Of a DNA stretch of 23,996 nt, positions 17,060 to 23,996 are shown in pieces. Both the position numbers and the translations under genes were made by a program. The DNA lies in NCBI GenBank assembly GCA_031553835.1, contig JAVBKX010000036.1:1-23996 (forward strand), read 5' to 3'. Origin of the DNA: JAVBKX01 sp031553835. Its GTDB lineage: Bacteria > Bacteroidota > Bacteroidia > Bacteroidales > Azobacteroidaceae. Below the pieces are notes generated by a model. That model made no database searches and was not told the DNA's origin. It saw nothing but the letters and a program-made list of their open reading frames with translations. The first letter of the stretch is position 1. Every line of letters begins with the position of its first letter.

Positions 17060-17096
17060 AAGCGCGTAAACCTTTCCAATATTGGTTTACACGCTT
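17060..17096 (-). terminator. Terminator-like hairpin between susD and the LamG gene
   Basis: Arms of 13 bp (17060-17072 with 17084-17096) pair with one position that becomes a G-U wobble only in minus-strand RNA. On that strand a T-rich tail follows. It could end or thin out transcription after susCD, lowering expression of the downstream enzyme genes. Its right arm is part of the 19-bp inverted repeat described separately. Confidence 0.65.
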
Positions 17097-17527
17097 GAAT
17101 ATTTTTATTAAAACGGGATCTTATTTTTTCAAACCGTCGATTTGTTCAGCGGTCAATCCTGTTATTTTTATAATTATCTCGTCAGGGATTTTTTCTTGCA
17201 GGCATTTTTTGCAATTTCTATTTTTTCTTTTTCGATACCTTGTTCTTTGGCAAATTCCATAGCGTTTTGAACATCAGTATATTCTTCGATACTTTTATTA
17301 TATTCTTTCATTTCTATTGGTGTTCATTGAGCAATTTCAGCTGCCCGAAACAACATATCAAATACTTTTTGTAAAAACAGAACTCAATCTGAAATTCCAC
17401 TTTCATTTTCATAAATATTAAATATTAATTAAGATTTTGATTATATAACAAGGCAAAGGTAAAAAATAGGCAGAAAATTTCCAACTATTTAACGATCTTA
17501 ATCGAATGCAAGCGTGTAAACCAATAT
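17079..17527. mobile_element. 449-bp segment bounded by perfect 19-bp inverted repeats
   Basis: ATATTGGTTTACACGCTTG at 17079-17097 and its exact reverse complement at 17509-17527 bracket a stretch that holds only a decayed transposase-like fragment. The layout resembles a non-autonomous inserted element. No clear target-site duplication is seen just outside the repeats, and Rpn-type genes are not usually bounded by such repeats, so an mRNA-structure origin is an alternative. Confidence 0.5.
17121..17394 (-). pseudogene. Remnant of Rpn/PD-(D/E)XK nuclease-family transposase
   Basis: Conceptual translation gives VLFLQK, then VFDMLFRAAEIAQ, a stop, TPIEMKEYNKSIEEY, NAMEFAKEQGIEKEK, IEIAKNACKK, then after a frameshift at an A6 tract IPDEIIIKITGLTAEQIDGLKK. 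This is the C-terminal region of the PF12784-type nuclease/putative transposase (typical AEIA-x-x-TPEE-x-x-x-YEESLK and TGLTxEEI endings). The nuclease domain is gone. There are two in-frame TGA codons, one where the family has Trp and one inside AEIA-TP, plus the frameshift and an apparent internal deletion. It is certainly non-functional. It lies between susD and the LamG lipoprotein gene, so the PUL was invaded here and the insert later decayed. Confidence 0.75.
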
Positions 17528-17573
17528 GTCAAAGAACGTAATCAGGATATAATCCTGCTTTTTATCATTTTAT

Positions 17574-19055
17574 TTAATTATATCCCGGATTTTGAACCAA
17601 ATTCAAATTGATTTGCATTTGTGTTGCCGGTATGGGATATACTTCATTTTTTCCACTTTTAAATCCTAAGGGGCCAAGTACAGAGGCTGCTTTGCCGGTG
17701 CGTACCAAATCAAAGAAACGATCTTCTTCCATCGCCATTTCGGCACGGCGTTCATCTAATATCTGGTCTAATGAATAACCTCCCGGAGTGGATAAGTTGA
17801 CTCTATCCCGTATTTTGTTGATTGCGTCATCGGCTGACATTACAGCCGCTACAGCCGCTCCTCGCTTCAACGCTTCGGCATGCATCAGCAATATATCGGC
17901 ATAGCGTAATATGCGGACATTGTAATCAAAGCCGTAGCCATTGTAGTTCCATTTATTTTCGCTTGACGGAGAGAAAACTTTGCCATTGTAATATTCATTG
18001 CTGCACCTTGACATAATGGAATCTCCTTCATAGATAGTGCCTCGTTGCATTAGAATAACTTTAGCGCGTTCGACATCGCTTCTGTTATTCAAAAATGCTA
18101 TCAGGGAAGCGCTTGGCGTGCAATAGCCCCATCCTTGCATATTACTTGGCTGGTTGTTACGCGGTCCCTGCACAAACGCATATTCCAGGTAAGGCGCATC
18201 TCCTGTGCTTTTTCCAATGGTGGAACTTTGTATTTCAAATAATGATTCCCTGCTGTTTTCTCCATCGCTTCGGAATACTGTTCTGTAATCAGGTAGTAAA
18301 TTGAATCTTCCGGACTTGATTATTTCGTTGGTATAATAGGCTACTGAATCATATTCAGCCATATACAGATGAACTTTCGCTTTGATGGCCATAGCTGTAT
18401 ATTTTGTAATACGTCCGGCATATTCTTTAGAATAACTTTCGGGTAATAATTGAACGGCTTCCCTCAAATCGTTTTGAATAAAAGCATACGTTTCTGCTTG
18501 TTCGGCTTGTTTTAGACTTGCCAATTGATCGGCTGTGTATAAGGTATCTACAATTGGTACACGGCCAAACAAACGTACCAGATTGAAATAAGCGTAAGCT
18601 CGTATGGTTTTTGCTTCCGCTTCGCATTGCATGGCATAATGTTTATTTTCTTGCGATTGCTGTGCTTCTACAAAGAGAGGCATTTGCGATATGGCATTAT
18701 TGGCAGAACTTACGATTCCATAATAGGCTACCCAAATTTCCGAAATTAATCCGTTACTGGGAGTAAAAGAAAAGTTATCAATTTCCCTCATGGGCGGATT
18801 ATCATCGGGTTCGCTTCCTTTATCTGCGTTATCAGCAGAAATTTCACATAACCCCACATAATTAAAGCCATGGGCTCCGTTGTTTCTCATCGAAGCATAA
18901 GCTGCACTTACCGGCTTGAAAATATTTTCAGATTTTGTGTAATCCATATCGGCCGCCGGCATAGAACCCTCTTGTTGATCATCTAAAAAATCAGAACATG
19001 ATGTGATGATGAAAGCGGCTGTTATTGCCAGATATATATGTTTTTTTGTTTTCAT
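17574..19055 (-). CDS. SusD/RagB-family nutrient-binding outer-membrane lipoprotein
   Basis: The 493-residue lipoprotein has a signal ending ITSC (Cys20) with SDFLDD after it, marking surface exposure. The N-terminal SusD-like helical (TPR-type) region spans about 40-220 and includes SEIWVAYYGIVSSANNAI and AEAKTIRAYAYFNLVRLFG. The C-terminal SusD signature is clear: ILRYADILLMHAEAL, then INKIRDRVNL, then LDERRAEMAMEEDRFFDLVRTGK. SusD proteins form the lid over the SusC channel and capture oligosaccharide. Here it starts 21 bases after the susC stop codon, the normal paired arrangement. The substrate is inferred from the neighbouring glucanases to be beta-1,2-linked glucose chains. At 493 residues it is of ordinary length. 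Confidence 0.95.
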   Translation of the reverse strand: MKTKKHIYLAITAAFIITSCSDFLDDQQEGSMPAADMDYTKSENIFKPVSAAYASMRNNGAHGFNYVGLCEISADNADKGSEPDDNPPMREIDNFSFTPSNGLISEIWVAYYGIVSSANNAISQMPLFVEAQQSQENKHYAMQCEAEAKTIRAYAYFNLVRLFGRVPIVDTLYTADQLASLKQAEQAETYAFIQNDLREAVQLLPESYSKEYAGRITKYTAMAIKAKVHLYMAEYDSVAYYTNEIIKSGRFNLLPDYRTVFRSDGENSRESLFEIQSSTIGKSTGDAPYLEYAFVQGPRNNQPSNMQGWGYCTPSASLIAFLNNRSDVERAKVILMQRGTIYEGDSIMSRCSNEYYNGKVFSPSSENKWNYNGYGFDYNVRILRYADILLMHAEALKRGAAVAAVMSADDAINKIRDRVNLSTPGGYSLDQILDERRAEMAMEEDRFFDLVRTGKAASVLGPLGFKSGKNEVYPIPATQMQINLNLVQNPGYN

Positions 19056-19076
19056 ATTTTTATTTGATTTACTTGG

Positions 19077-22000
19077 TTAAAAATTTATTTTCATACCAAA
19101 AGAATAAATAGCCTGCATTGGATATACGTTGTTATCAACGCCGGTAGCAGTGGGTGTGCCGCTTACTTCGGGGGTAAAACCATTATATCCGAATAGTGTA
19201 TAGGGTCGCTCGGCTGATAGATACAATCTTAAATTAGATATGTGCTTTATTTTATTGAATGTATAACCAACTTGTACATTTTGAATGCGCAAATAAGAGC
19301 CATCTTCTACAAAGAATGAGTTGGAATTTTGTACTGCTGAGGAATTGTAGGCTTCCGGAGATGGATAGGAATTAGTGGAACCTGATCCATTCCAATGATT
19401 TTCATAAAAATCCAGATCATAATTGCCATCAGCATAATTGCCGCGGTTCAAACGTTTTGCATTAAAAATTTTATTGCCCAATTGTCCATATAATGTCAAA
19501 CCGAAGTCGATATTGCCATAGTTAAAACCGAAATCCAATCCTCCCATCAACCAGGGAAGCGGGCTTCCAAGGTACTCCATATCGCTATCATTAATGACGA
19601 GGTCGCCATTATCTTTGAACCTGAAATAGCCTTTGGAGCGAACCAACTGTCCCACCGGATCTAATACTGCTTCGCTTTCTGATTGGTAAACACCTGTCAC
19701 TTCATATCCATAAAATGCTCCGATCGGATGTCCGACAGCAGTGCGTGTAGCATAAAAACTATTATTGATCTGGGCGCCGGGAATAAATTCCTTTCCGTCG
19801 AGTTTTAATACTTCATTGTGTATGGTTGTAAGATTCAGTCCTACATTATACGAAAATTTGTCGGTTTTCTTCTCTGCCCACCTTGCAGTAAATTCCACTC
19901 CGGCGTTTAATACCTTACCATTATTTCCAAGCAAGTTTGTTTTGCCTCCTCCGGAAGAAACGGGAGCTTCAAATACCACATTGTCGGTAACACGGTAATA
20001 CCCATCGATTTCTCCGGTAAGCCGGTTATTCAAAAAAGCATAATCAATACCTAAATCAAATTCTGAGACAGTTTCCCATTTTAAATAATTTTGGGATACT
20101 GTTTGAGCGCCAACTCCATCTACAACGTTATCACCAAAGACGGCAGAAGAACCCATTCCGGTTTGTCCCGAAATTCTTCTGTCATTTCCGGGAACTTTAT
20201 CGTTTCCTAACATCCCCCAACTGGCACGGAGTTTTAAGTAATCAAATGTTGTTTGTTGACTCATAAAATCCTCATTGGTAAGAATCCAACCAGCTCCTAA
20301 TGAGGGAAAGAAGCCCCATGTTTGTTGATACTTGGAACTGCCGTCGGCACGTAATGTAACAGTTGCTAAATATTTATCGTTATAATTATAAGTTCCTCGT
20401 CCGAAGAATGAAACTCCTTTGTAATAGTAAACATCGTCACTTGTATTAAGATTGTTCTTGGAACCGTTTTTCAAATATTTTGAGATGTCAGCATCCGGCA
20501 CATCATAAGCAGTTCCCCATAATTTGTTCATTCTTTCCATGCGGGTCGATTGCCCCAACAATGCGGTAAAATTATGTTTCTCTATTTTATCAGAATAGGT
20601 AAGCAGGTTATCAATAATTTGAGTGGACCAGTTTTGAAACGTTTCGGTAAGTGAGGACTGTTTTTGTAATTGTGAACCTCCGACATTATATTCCGGAATA
20701 TATTCTTTTTGTTGATTTGAAGTATAATCCTGGCTGTAAGATGTTCTGAAAGTCAGTTTTTGATCAATAATGTTGAACTCTGCGAAGACAGAGAACATAT
20801 TCTTCTTTCCGGTCATGTCATTATCATAATAATTAAGCATGGCTACGGGATTACCATATGCGTTTCCAAATCCATAATCCTGGGGAGATGCATATTGAAT
20901 TGGGTAGGCTAATGTGTTGTTTGCATCATACACCGGATATACGGGAGCATTGACATAGGCCTGTTTTAAAGCATCTTCTTTGGCCGTTTGTTTATTGTAA
21001 TTTGACAACATGGCATTTACACCAAGTTTCAACCACGTATTTACTTTTTGTTCAAATCGTCCGCGTAAATTATAGCGTTTATAGTTGTTATCAATATTCA
21101 GAATGCCGTCTTGATCAAAGTAATTGAATCCTACGGAATAATTGGTCGTTTCAGTAGCGCCGGATACATCAAGACTGTGATTTTGCATCAACGCATTGCG
21201 CAACATTTCATCATACCAATCTGTACTTACAGGGTATCTGCCGGCATCTTTTGGAATGTAATTAGGCGTATTTTGATTGGCGTTGTTTACCAGTTCCACA
21301 TATTGGTTTTTATCAGTAACCATAGGCATGGTATTTACCGGTGTTTGTAATCCGACGTAACCATCATACGAAATAAGAGGTTTTCCAACTACTCCTCTTT
21401 TAGTGGTAACCAACACTACACCATTGGCAGCCCTGACTCCATAAATAGCTGAAGCAGATGCATCTTTTAATATATTTATTGATTCAATATCGTTGGAACT
21501 GAGAAAGTCGATGTTATCTACAAAAATTCCATCTACAATGTATAATGGTTTTGCAGTCTCATCTCCCATAGAGCCGACTCCCCGTATTTTTACTGTGGCG
21601 CCAGCTCCCGGAGCGCCTCCATTAATCACCTGTACCCCTGCGATTTTTCCTTGCAACGCCTGGGCTGCATTCGCAGTAGCTTGCTTTACGAGATCACTGC
21701 CTCTGACTAAGCCAATCGGCGCCGTCAAATCTTTCACCTTTTGGGTTCCGTAACCCACTACGACCAATTCTTCCAATACTTTGGTGTCTTCTGTCATTAT
21801 TACATCAATGATTGTTTTTCCATTGACGGGGATGATTTGTTCTTTCATACCCAGGTATTCGAATGAGAGGGAAGCATCGGCAGGAACGCCATTCAATGTG
21901 TAATTTCCATCCAGGTCGGTAATTGTTCCAAGAGAATTTCCTGTTACATTAATGCTAACGCCAATCATGGGGAGGCCGCTTCCGGATTCCGTTACTTTTC

Positions 22001-22082
22001 CGGATACGTTGACAGTTTGTTGTGCAAATACATTCAGAGTAAAGCAAAAACAAACAAAAACAAGTAGAAAACAATGTTTCAT
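19077..22082 (-). CDS. SusC/RagA-family TonB-dependent outer-membrane transporter
   Basis: This 1001-residue protein is the import channel of the PUL. Residues 1-20 form a signal peptide (ending NVFAQQ). A CarboxypepD_reg-like domain covers about 24-100 (VSGKVTESGSGLPMIGVSI, LDGNYTL). The SusC motif EELVVVGYGTQK (104-115) acts as the TonB-interacting region. The plug domain (about 120-230) contains KIAGVQV, VKIRGVGS, PLYIVDGIFVDN and ILKDASASAIYG. The rest is the 22-strand barrel, ending with YSFGMKINF whose terminal Phe is usual for barrel insertion. No receiver or signalling (FecA-type) extension is present, in line with control by the separate propeller regulator rather than an ECF sigma/anti-sigma pair. 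It is the first gene of the operon, with the promoter about 85 bases upstream. Confidence 0.96.
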   Translation of the reverse strand: MKHCFLLVFVCFCFTLNVFAQQTVNVSGKVTESGSGLPMIGVSINVTGNSLGTITDLDGNYTLNGVPADASLSFEYLGMKEQIIPVNGKTIIDVIMTEDTKVLEELVVVGYGTQKVKDLTAPIGLVRGSDLVKQATANAAQALQGKIAGVQVINGGAPGAGATVKIRGVGSMGDETAKPLYIVDGIFVDNIDFLSSNDIESINILKDASASAIYGVRAANGVVLVTTKRGVVGKPLISYDGYVGLQTPVNTMPMVTDKNQYVELVNNANQNTPNYIPKDAGRYPVSTDWYDEMLRNALMQNHSLDVSGATETTNYSVGFNYFDQDGILNIDNNYKRYNLRGRFEQKVNTWLKLGVNAMLSNYNKQTAKEDALKQAYVNAPVYPVYDANNTLAYPIQYASPQDYGFGNAYGNPVAMLNYYDNDMTGKKNMFSVFAEFNIIDQKLTFRTSYSQDYTSNQQKEYIPEYNVGGSQLQKQSSLTETFQNWSTQIIDNLLTYSDKIEKHNFTALLGQSTRMERMNKLWGTAYDVPDADISKYLKNGSKNNLNTSDDVYYYKGVSFFGRGTYNYNDKYLATVTLRADGSSKYQQTWGFFPSLGAGWILTNEDFMSQQTTFDYLKLRASWGMLGNDKVPGNDRRISGQTGMGSSAVFGDNVVDGVGAQTVSQNYLKWETVSEFDLGIDYAFLNNRLTGEIDGYYRVTDNVVFEAPVSSGGGKTNLLGNNGKVLNAGVEFTARWAEKKTDKFSYNVGLNLTTIHNEVLKLDGKEFIPGAQINNSFYATRTAVGHPIGAFYGYEVTGVYQSESEAVLDPVGQLVRSKGYFRFKDNGDLVINDSDMEYLGSPLPWLMGGLDFGFNYGNIDFGLTLYGQLGNKIFNAKRLNRGNYADGNYDLDFYENHWNGSGSTNSYPSPEAYNSSAVQNSNSFFVEDGSYLRIQNVQVGYTFNKIKHISNLRLYLSAERPYTLFGYNGFTPEVSGTPTATGVDNNVYPMQAIYSFGMKINF

Positions 22083-22165
22083 GAAGTATTAGTTTTTATT
22101 ATTTTTTGTTCATACTATATACCTGTCGTTTCGGTACATTTTCAATTTGAATTTAAAACATAGAA

Positions 22166-22197
22166 CAAAGTTAAATGTTCACCAGGCGAAGAAGAAA
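22166..22197 (-). promoter_or_regulatory. Promoter of the PUL (susC)
   Basis: On the minus strand a -7 box TAACTTTG (22166-22173) is preceded by TTTC (22194-22197) at 20 bases, close to the Bacteroidota -33/-7 pair. The leader would be about 75 nt. A perfect GGAGCTCC palindrome (22201-22208) lies right above the -33 element, and a TTCAATTTGAA palindrome (22141-22151) lies in the leader; either could be a regulator site. Confidence 0.6.
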
Positions 22198-22343
22198 TTT
22201 GGAGCTCCTATGACACCACTACATTATGAAACAGGGCTAAATTTTTTCTCCTTTTTTAGTACTACATAATTTTTTTGTTAATTGCTATTTTTCATGATAT
22301 CAATCAATTAAATGTGTTTTGAAATATGTATTTTTTTAAAAAC

Positions 22344-22386
22344 AAAAAGCGGCAAATCAGGAGAAATATCTGAGTCACCGCTTTTT
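22344..22386. terminator. Terminator-like hairpin, T-tracts on both strands
   Basis: AAAAAGCGG (22344-22352) pairs perfectly with CCGCTTTTT (22378-22386). The loop is 25 nt and contains further partial pairing. Both strands end in T-runs, so it could stop RNA arriving from either side, upstream of the susC promoter. Confidence 0.6.
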
Positions 22387-22427
22387 TCATTAACAAAGGA
22401 AGTACTCCAAGTTTATTGAATTGCTAT

Positions 22428-22452
22428 CTGTTTGTTTATTTTAAACAAACAG
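22428..22452. repeat. Perfect 10-bp hairpin
   Basis: CTGTTTGTTT (22428-22437) and AAACAAACAG (22443-22452) flank a 5-nt ATTTT loop. No T-tract follows, so a role as an RNA-structure element or a protein-binding palindrome is more likely than termination. Confidence 0.6.
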
Positions 22453-22554
22453 GGTTTTCATTTGGTTGTCATTTTTTTTTATGTTTAAGGATTTCTAACG
22501 TAGGGGAAGAACAACAATCATCCCACAAAGACCACAGGCATGGAGGATATAAAC

Positions 22555-22585
22555 AAAGAAGCTGCCTTTTCAGGGCAGCTTCTTT
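22555..22585. terminator. Terminator-like 12-bp hairpin
   Basis: AAAGAAGCTGCC (22555-22566) pairs perfectly with GGCAGCTTCTTT (22574-22585) around a 7-nt loop. GC-rich base and T-rich ends on both strands fit a bidirectional intrinsic terminator, although no gene that would need one is visible close by. Confidence 0.6.
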
Positions 22586-22858
22586 GACAAATAGGCAATT
22601 GGTTAAATGAATTAGGGTATGTAATAAATCCATCAGATTTTATTGTAACAAAAATAAGATTTTCTTTTGAAATATGTGCGTAAATCCAGTTACTAAAAAT
22701 GTATATTGTTAAAATTGTAATCGGCTAATTATTAGATAATTAAATGATTGTCAAATATGAAAAATGTATAAGACAAATGAAGCAAATGTATTGACCTCCA
22801 TTTTGCTGTATTAATATGGCTCCGATTTGGACAGAAATTGAAGTTTTTAAAATTTTAA

Positions 22859-22889
22859 TTTTATTTTCTTCAAAATAGCATTAACTTTG
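22859..22889 (+). promoter_or_regulatory. Promoter of the M48-like gene
   Basis: TAACTTTG (22882-22889) is a good -7 box, with TTTT (22859-22862) 19 bases upstream as a degenerate -33. The predicted leader is about 40 nt before the ATG at 22935. Confidence 0.6.
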
Positions 22890-22934
22890 TCCCGCCATTT
22901 TAATGGCAAAATTTAATAACTAAATTACGTTTTT

Positions 22935-23723
22935 ATGAAAAAGATTTTAATCGTTGTAACTGCTCTTGCAGTATGTTCTTTTGGTGCAAATGCTCAATTT
23001 AAAAGCTTAAAAAATGTAGGAAAAGCAGTGGGAAATGCAGCAACTCAAGTGGCAGGTGATATGGCTGCCGATGTGGCCGCAAATCAAGTAACCAATAACA
23101 TTGTAACATGGATGGATGCTAATAATCAAGTCGCTGCCGATGACAGCCCTTATACTCAACGCTTGGCAGGTATTGTTAGTCCTAAATTCTTAACTGTTGA
23201 TGGAATTTCATTAAATTACAAAGTGTATCTGAGTGAAGAGATGAATATTTTGGCTTGTGCCAACGGTTGTATTCGCATTTATGCCGGTATGATGGATGCT
23301 TTGACTGACGATGAAATTGCTGCTATTGTAGCTACCCAGATCGGACACATTGTAAACAAAGATGCCCGCAATTCATTAATGAAAGTGGCTACAGGTAACA
23401 ATGCCAGCAATGCGGCTGCCGCTCAATTAGACAAAATGCTTTCTATGTCTGGGGATAAACTGGGTACAATTGTTAATGAATTGATTCAAATTCCTTATTC
23501 CGACGACCAAAATAAAGCGGCTGATAAATATGCTGTTTCTCTGTTGACGAAAAATAGTATTGGTTCGGAAGCGTTGGCTACTGCATTGGAAAAATTTGCT
23601 GCGATGGAAGCTAACGATCAGGAGGCTGCTGCCGATGATGAATTGACTTTGAGCGCTGCTAACAAATATATCAAAGTTAATTCCAACAATGCGATGCGTG
23701 CTGCGATTGTAGAATCGATGTAA
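22935..23723 (+). CDS. Exported M48-peptidase-like protein with degenerate zinc site
   Basis: The 262-residue product has a signal peptide (MKKILIVVTALAVCSF, cleavage probably ANA-Q at 20/21). Residues about 70-225 follow the M48 core: CIRIYAGMMDALTDDEIAAIVA leads into the zinc helix, with the usual downstream helix ending QNKAADKYAVSLL. The zinc motif HExxH is TQIGH at 134-138, so the first His and the catalytic Glu are both replaced. The third-ligand position, normally Glu in ExxAD, is Asn193. Only His138 remains. The frame is intact with a good promoter and terminator, so it is probably an expressed pseudoenzyme rather than a dying gene. Its role is unknown; binding of a partner or unfolded protein in the periplasm is one guess. 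It is not in an obvious operon. Confidence 0.78.
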   Translation: MKKILIVVTALAVCSFGANAQFKSLKNVGKAVGNAATQVAGDMAADVAANQVTNNIVTWMDANNQVAADDSPYTQRLAGIVSPKFLTVDGISLNYKVYLSEEMNILACANGCIRIYAGMMDALTDDEIAAIVATQIGHIVNKDARNSLMKVATGNNASNAAAAQLDKMLSMSGDKLGTIVNELIQIPYSDDQNKAADKYAVSLLTKNSIGSEALATALEKFAAMEANDQEAAADDELTLSAANKYIKVNSNNAMRAAIVESM

Positions 23724-23748
23724 TTCATTGCGAAAGAAAATTATACTG

Positions 23749-23782
23749 AAAAAGGCTGTCCAAAACGGGCAGCCTTTTTTTT
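23749..23782 (+). terminator. Intrinsic terminator of the M48-like gene
   Basis: GGCTGTCC (23754-23761) pairs with GGGCAGCC (23767-23774) with one G-T pair, extended by A-T pairs, and is followed by eight T (23775-23782). It lies 25 bases past the stop codon. The T-tract abuts the group II intron. Confidence 0.9.
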
Positions 23783-23996
23783 GTGTTCGCCCAGCATGGT
23801 TCTATTCTAACAGGTGCAAGTCCTCAACACGCCCTGATAGCGGGAAGTGTCCAGTCAAAGACAAGGGTGTCCGTCGCGAGGCGGAATCTGAAGGAAGTCG
23901 GCGGCAAACATCTGGCCTGACGAACAGAAACTTGATATAAGGCCCAAGAACGTGGGTGAGTTTGCACATCAAAACAAAGCCCGATAGCTATTCGGA
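23783..23996 (+). mobile_element. Group IIC (bacterial class C) intron, 5' part of ribozyme; continues beyond window
   Basis: The stretch starts GTGTTCGCCCAGC, close to the GUGYG intron start. It then shows the conserved domain I text of class C introns: CAAGGGTGTCCG, GAATCTGAAGGAAG, CGGCAAAC, CTGACGAACA, and GTGAGTTTGCA followed by AAAACAAAGCC. These match the order in the Oceanobacillus iheyensis group IIC ribozyme. It begins directly after a terminator hairpin and T-tract in the same orientation, the known insertion preference of class C introns. The reverse transcriptase/maturase gene would lie to the right, outside the window. A 70-codon open frame over this region is chance. Confidence 0.88.

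Larger units (their letters stand above)
22210..22858. other. Non-coding gap between susC and the M48-like gene
   Basis: I find no supported protein gene. The stretch is very AT-rich and holds three hairpins listed separately. A tiny minus-strand frame at 22495-22521 would encode MIVVLPLR, and a TATTTTTG -7-like box lies at 22649-22656 on the same strand. These could belong to an untranslated or leader RNA but are not proof of one. Confidence 0.45.

Noticed and set aside
17543..17557. Short CAGGAT/ATCCTG hairpin next to the susD stop
   Set aside because: Only 6 bp with a 3-nt loop and its T-run is on the strand with no gene, so I do not call a terminator.
22416..22610. 64-codon plus-strand frame in the susC-M48 gap
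   Set aside because: It crosses two strong hairpins, is rich in Cys and His without a known motif, and appears to be chance.
23728..23940. 70-codon frame after the M48-like gene
   Set aside because: It covers the terminator and the structured domain I of the group IIC intron, and its peptide matches no protein family I know.
1..23996. CRISPR array or phage genes
   Set aside because: No regularly spaced direct repeats with unique spacers and no phage structural or Cas proteins are visible. The only arrays are the heptad repeat and the 15-bp linker repeat.

Overview
The window looks like a Bacteroidales-type Bacteroidota chromosome. The evidence is a complete SusC/SusD pair, many lipoproteins with a Cys followed by acidic residues, promoter -7 boxes of the TAnnTTTG form, weak Shine-Dalgarno sites and an AT-rich base composition. 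The species cannot be named from the sequence alone.

Layout. Positions 1-2382 hold the 3' part of a calcium-type P-type ATPase gene that is clearly more GC-rich than the rest of the window. A gene-poor stretch follows, then a tRNA-Asn on the minus strand with its own terminator. Positions 2962-5646 carry a compact pair: a PfkB/adenosine-kinase-like sugar kinase and an exported S41 (CtpA-type) protease. Positions 5708-8554 encode a membrane-spanning one-component regulator (beta-propeller sensor, Y_Y_Y domain, transmembrane helix, coiled coil, LuxR-like HTH). It points toward a seven-gene polysaccharide utilization locus (PUL) on the minus strand, and the two meet at an unusual heptanucleotide inverted repeat (8555-8703).

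The PUL (22082 down to 8711) reads SusC, SusD, LamG surface lipoprotein, GH144-type glucanase with an Ig-like domain, phosphodiesterase carrying a LamG insertion, second GH144-type glucanase, GH3 beta-glucosidase. GH144 enzymes are endo-beta-1,2-glucanases and some Bacteroides GH3 enzymes split sophorose-type oligomers, so the likely substrate is beta-1,2-glucan. The phosphodiesterase is the unusual member. Natural beta-1,2-glucans, such as osmoregulated periplasmic glucans and rhizobial cyclic glucans, often carry phosphoglycerol or related phosphodiester groups. I infer a system that binds decorated bacterial glucans, strips the phosphodiester groups and depolymerises the backbone. The junctions before and after the PDE gene and upstream of the first GH144 gene each hold a different inverted repeat. 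The susD-LamG junction holds a decayed Rpn/PD-(D/E)XK transposase remnant between perfect 19-bp inverted repeats.

Right end. An 850-bp non-coding gap contains the SusC promoter and three strong hairpins. After it comes an exported M48-like protein that has lost its zinc-binding HExxH (TQIGH instead), then an intrinsic terminator. Directly after the terminator's T-tract begins a group IIC intron that runs off the window edge.
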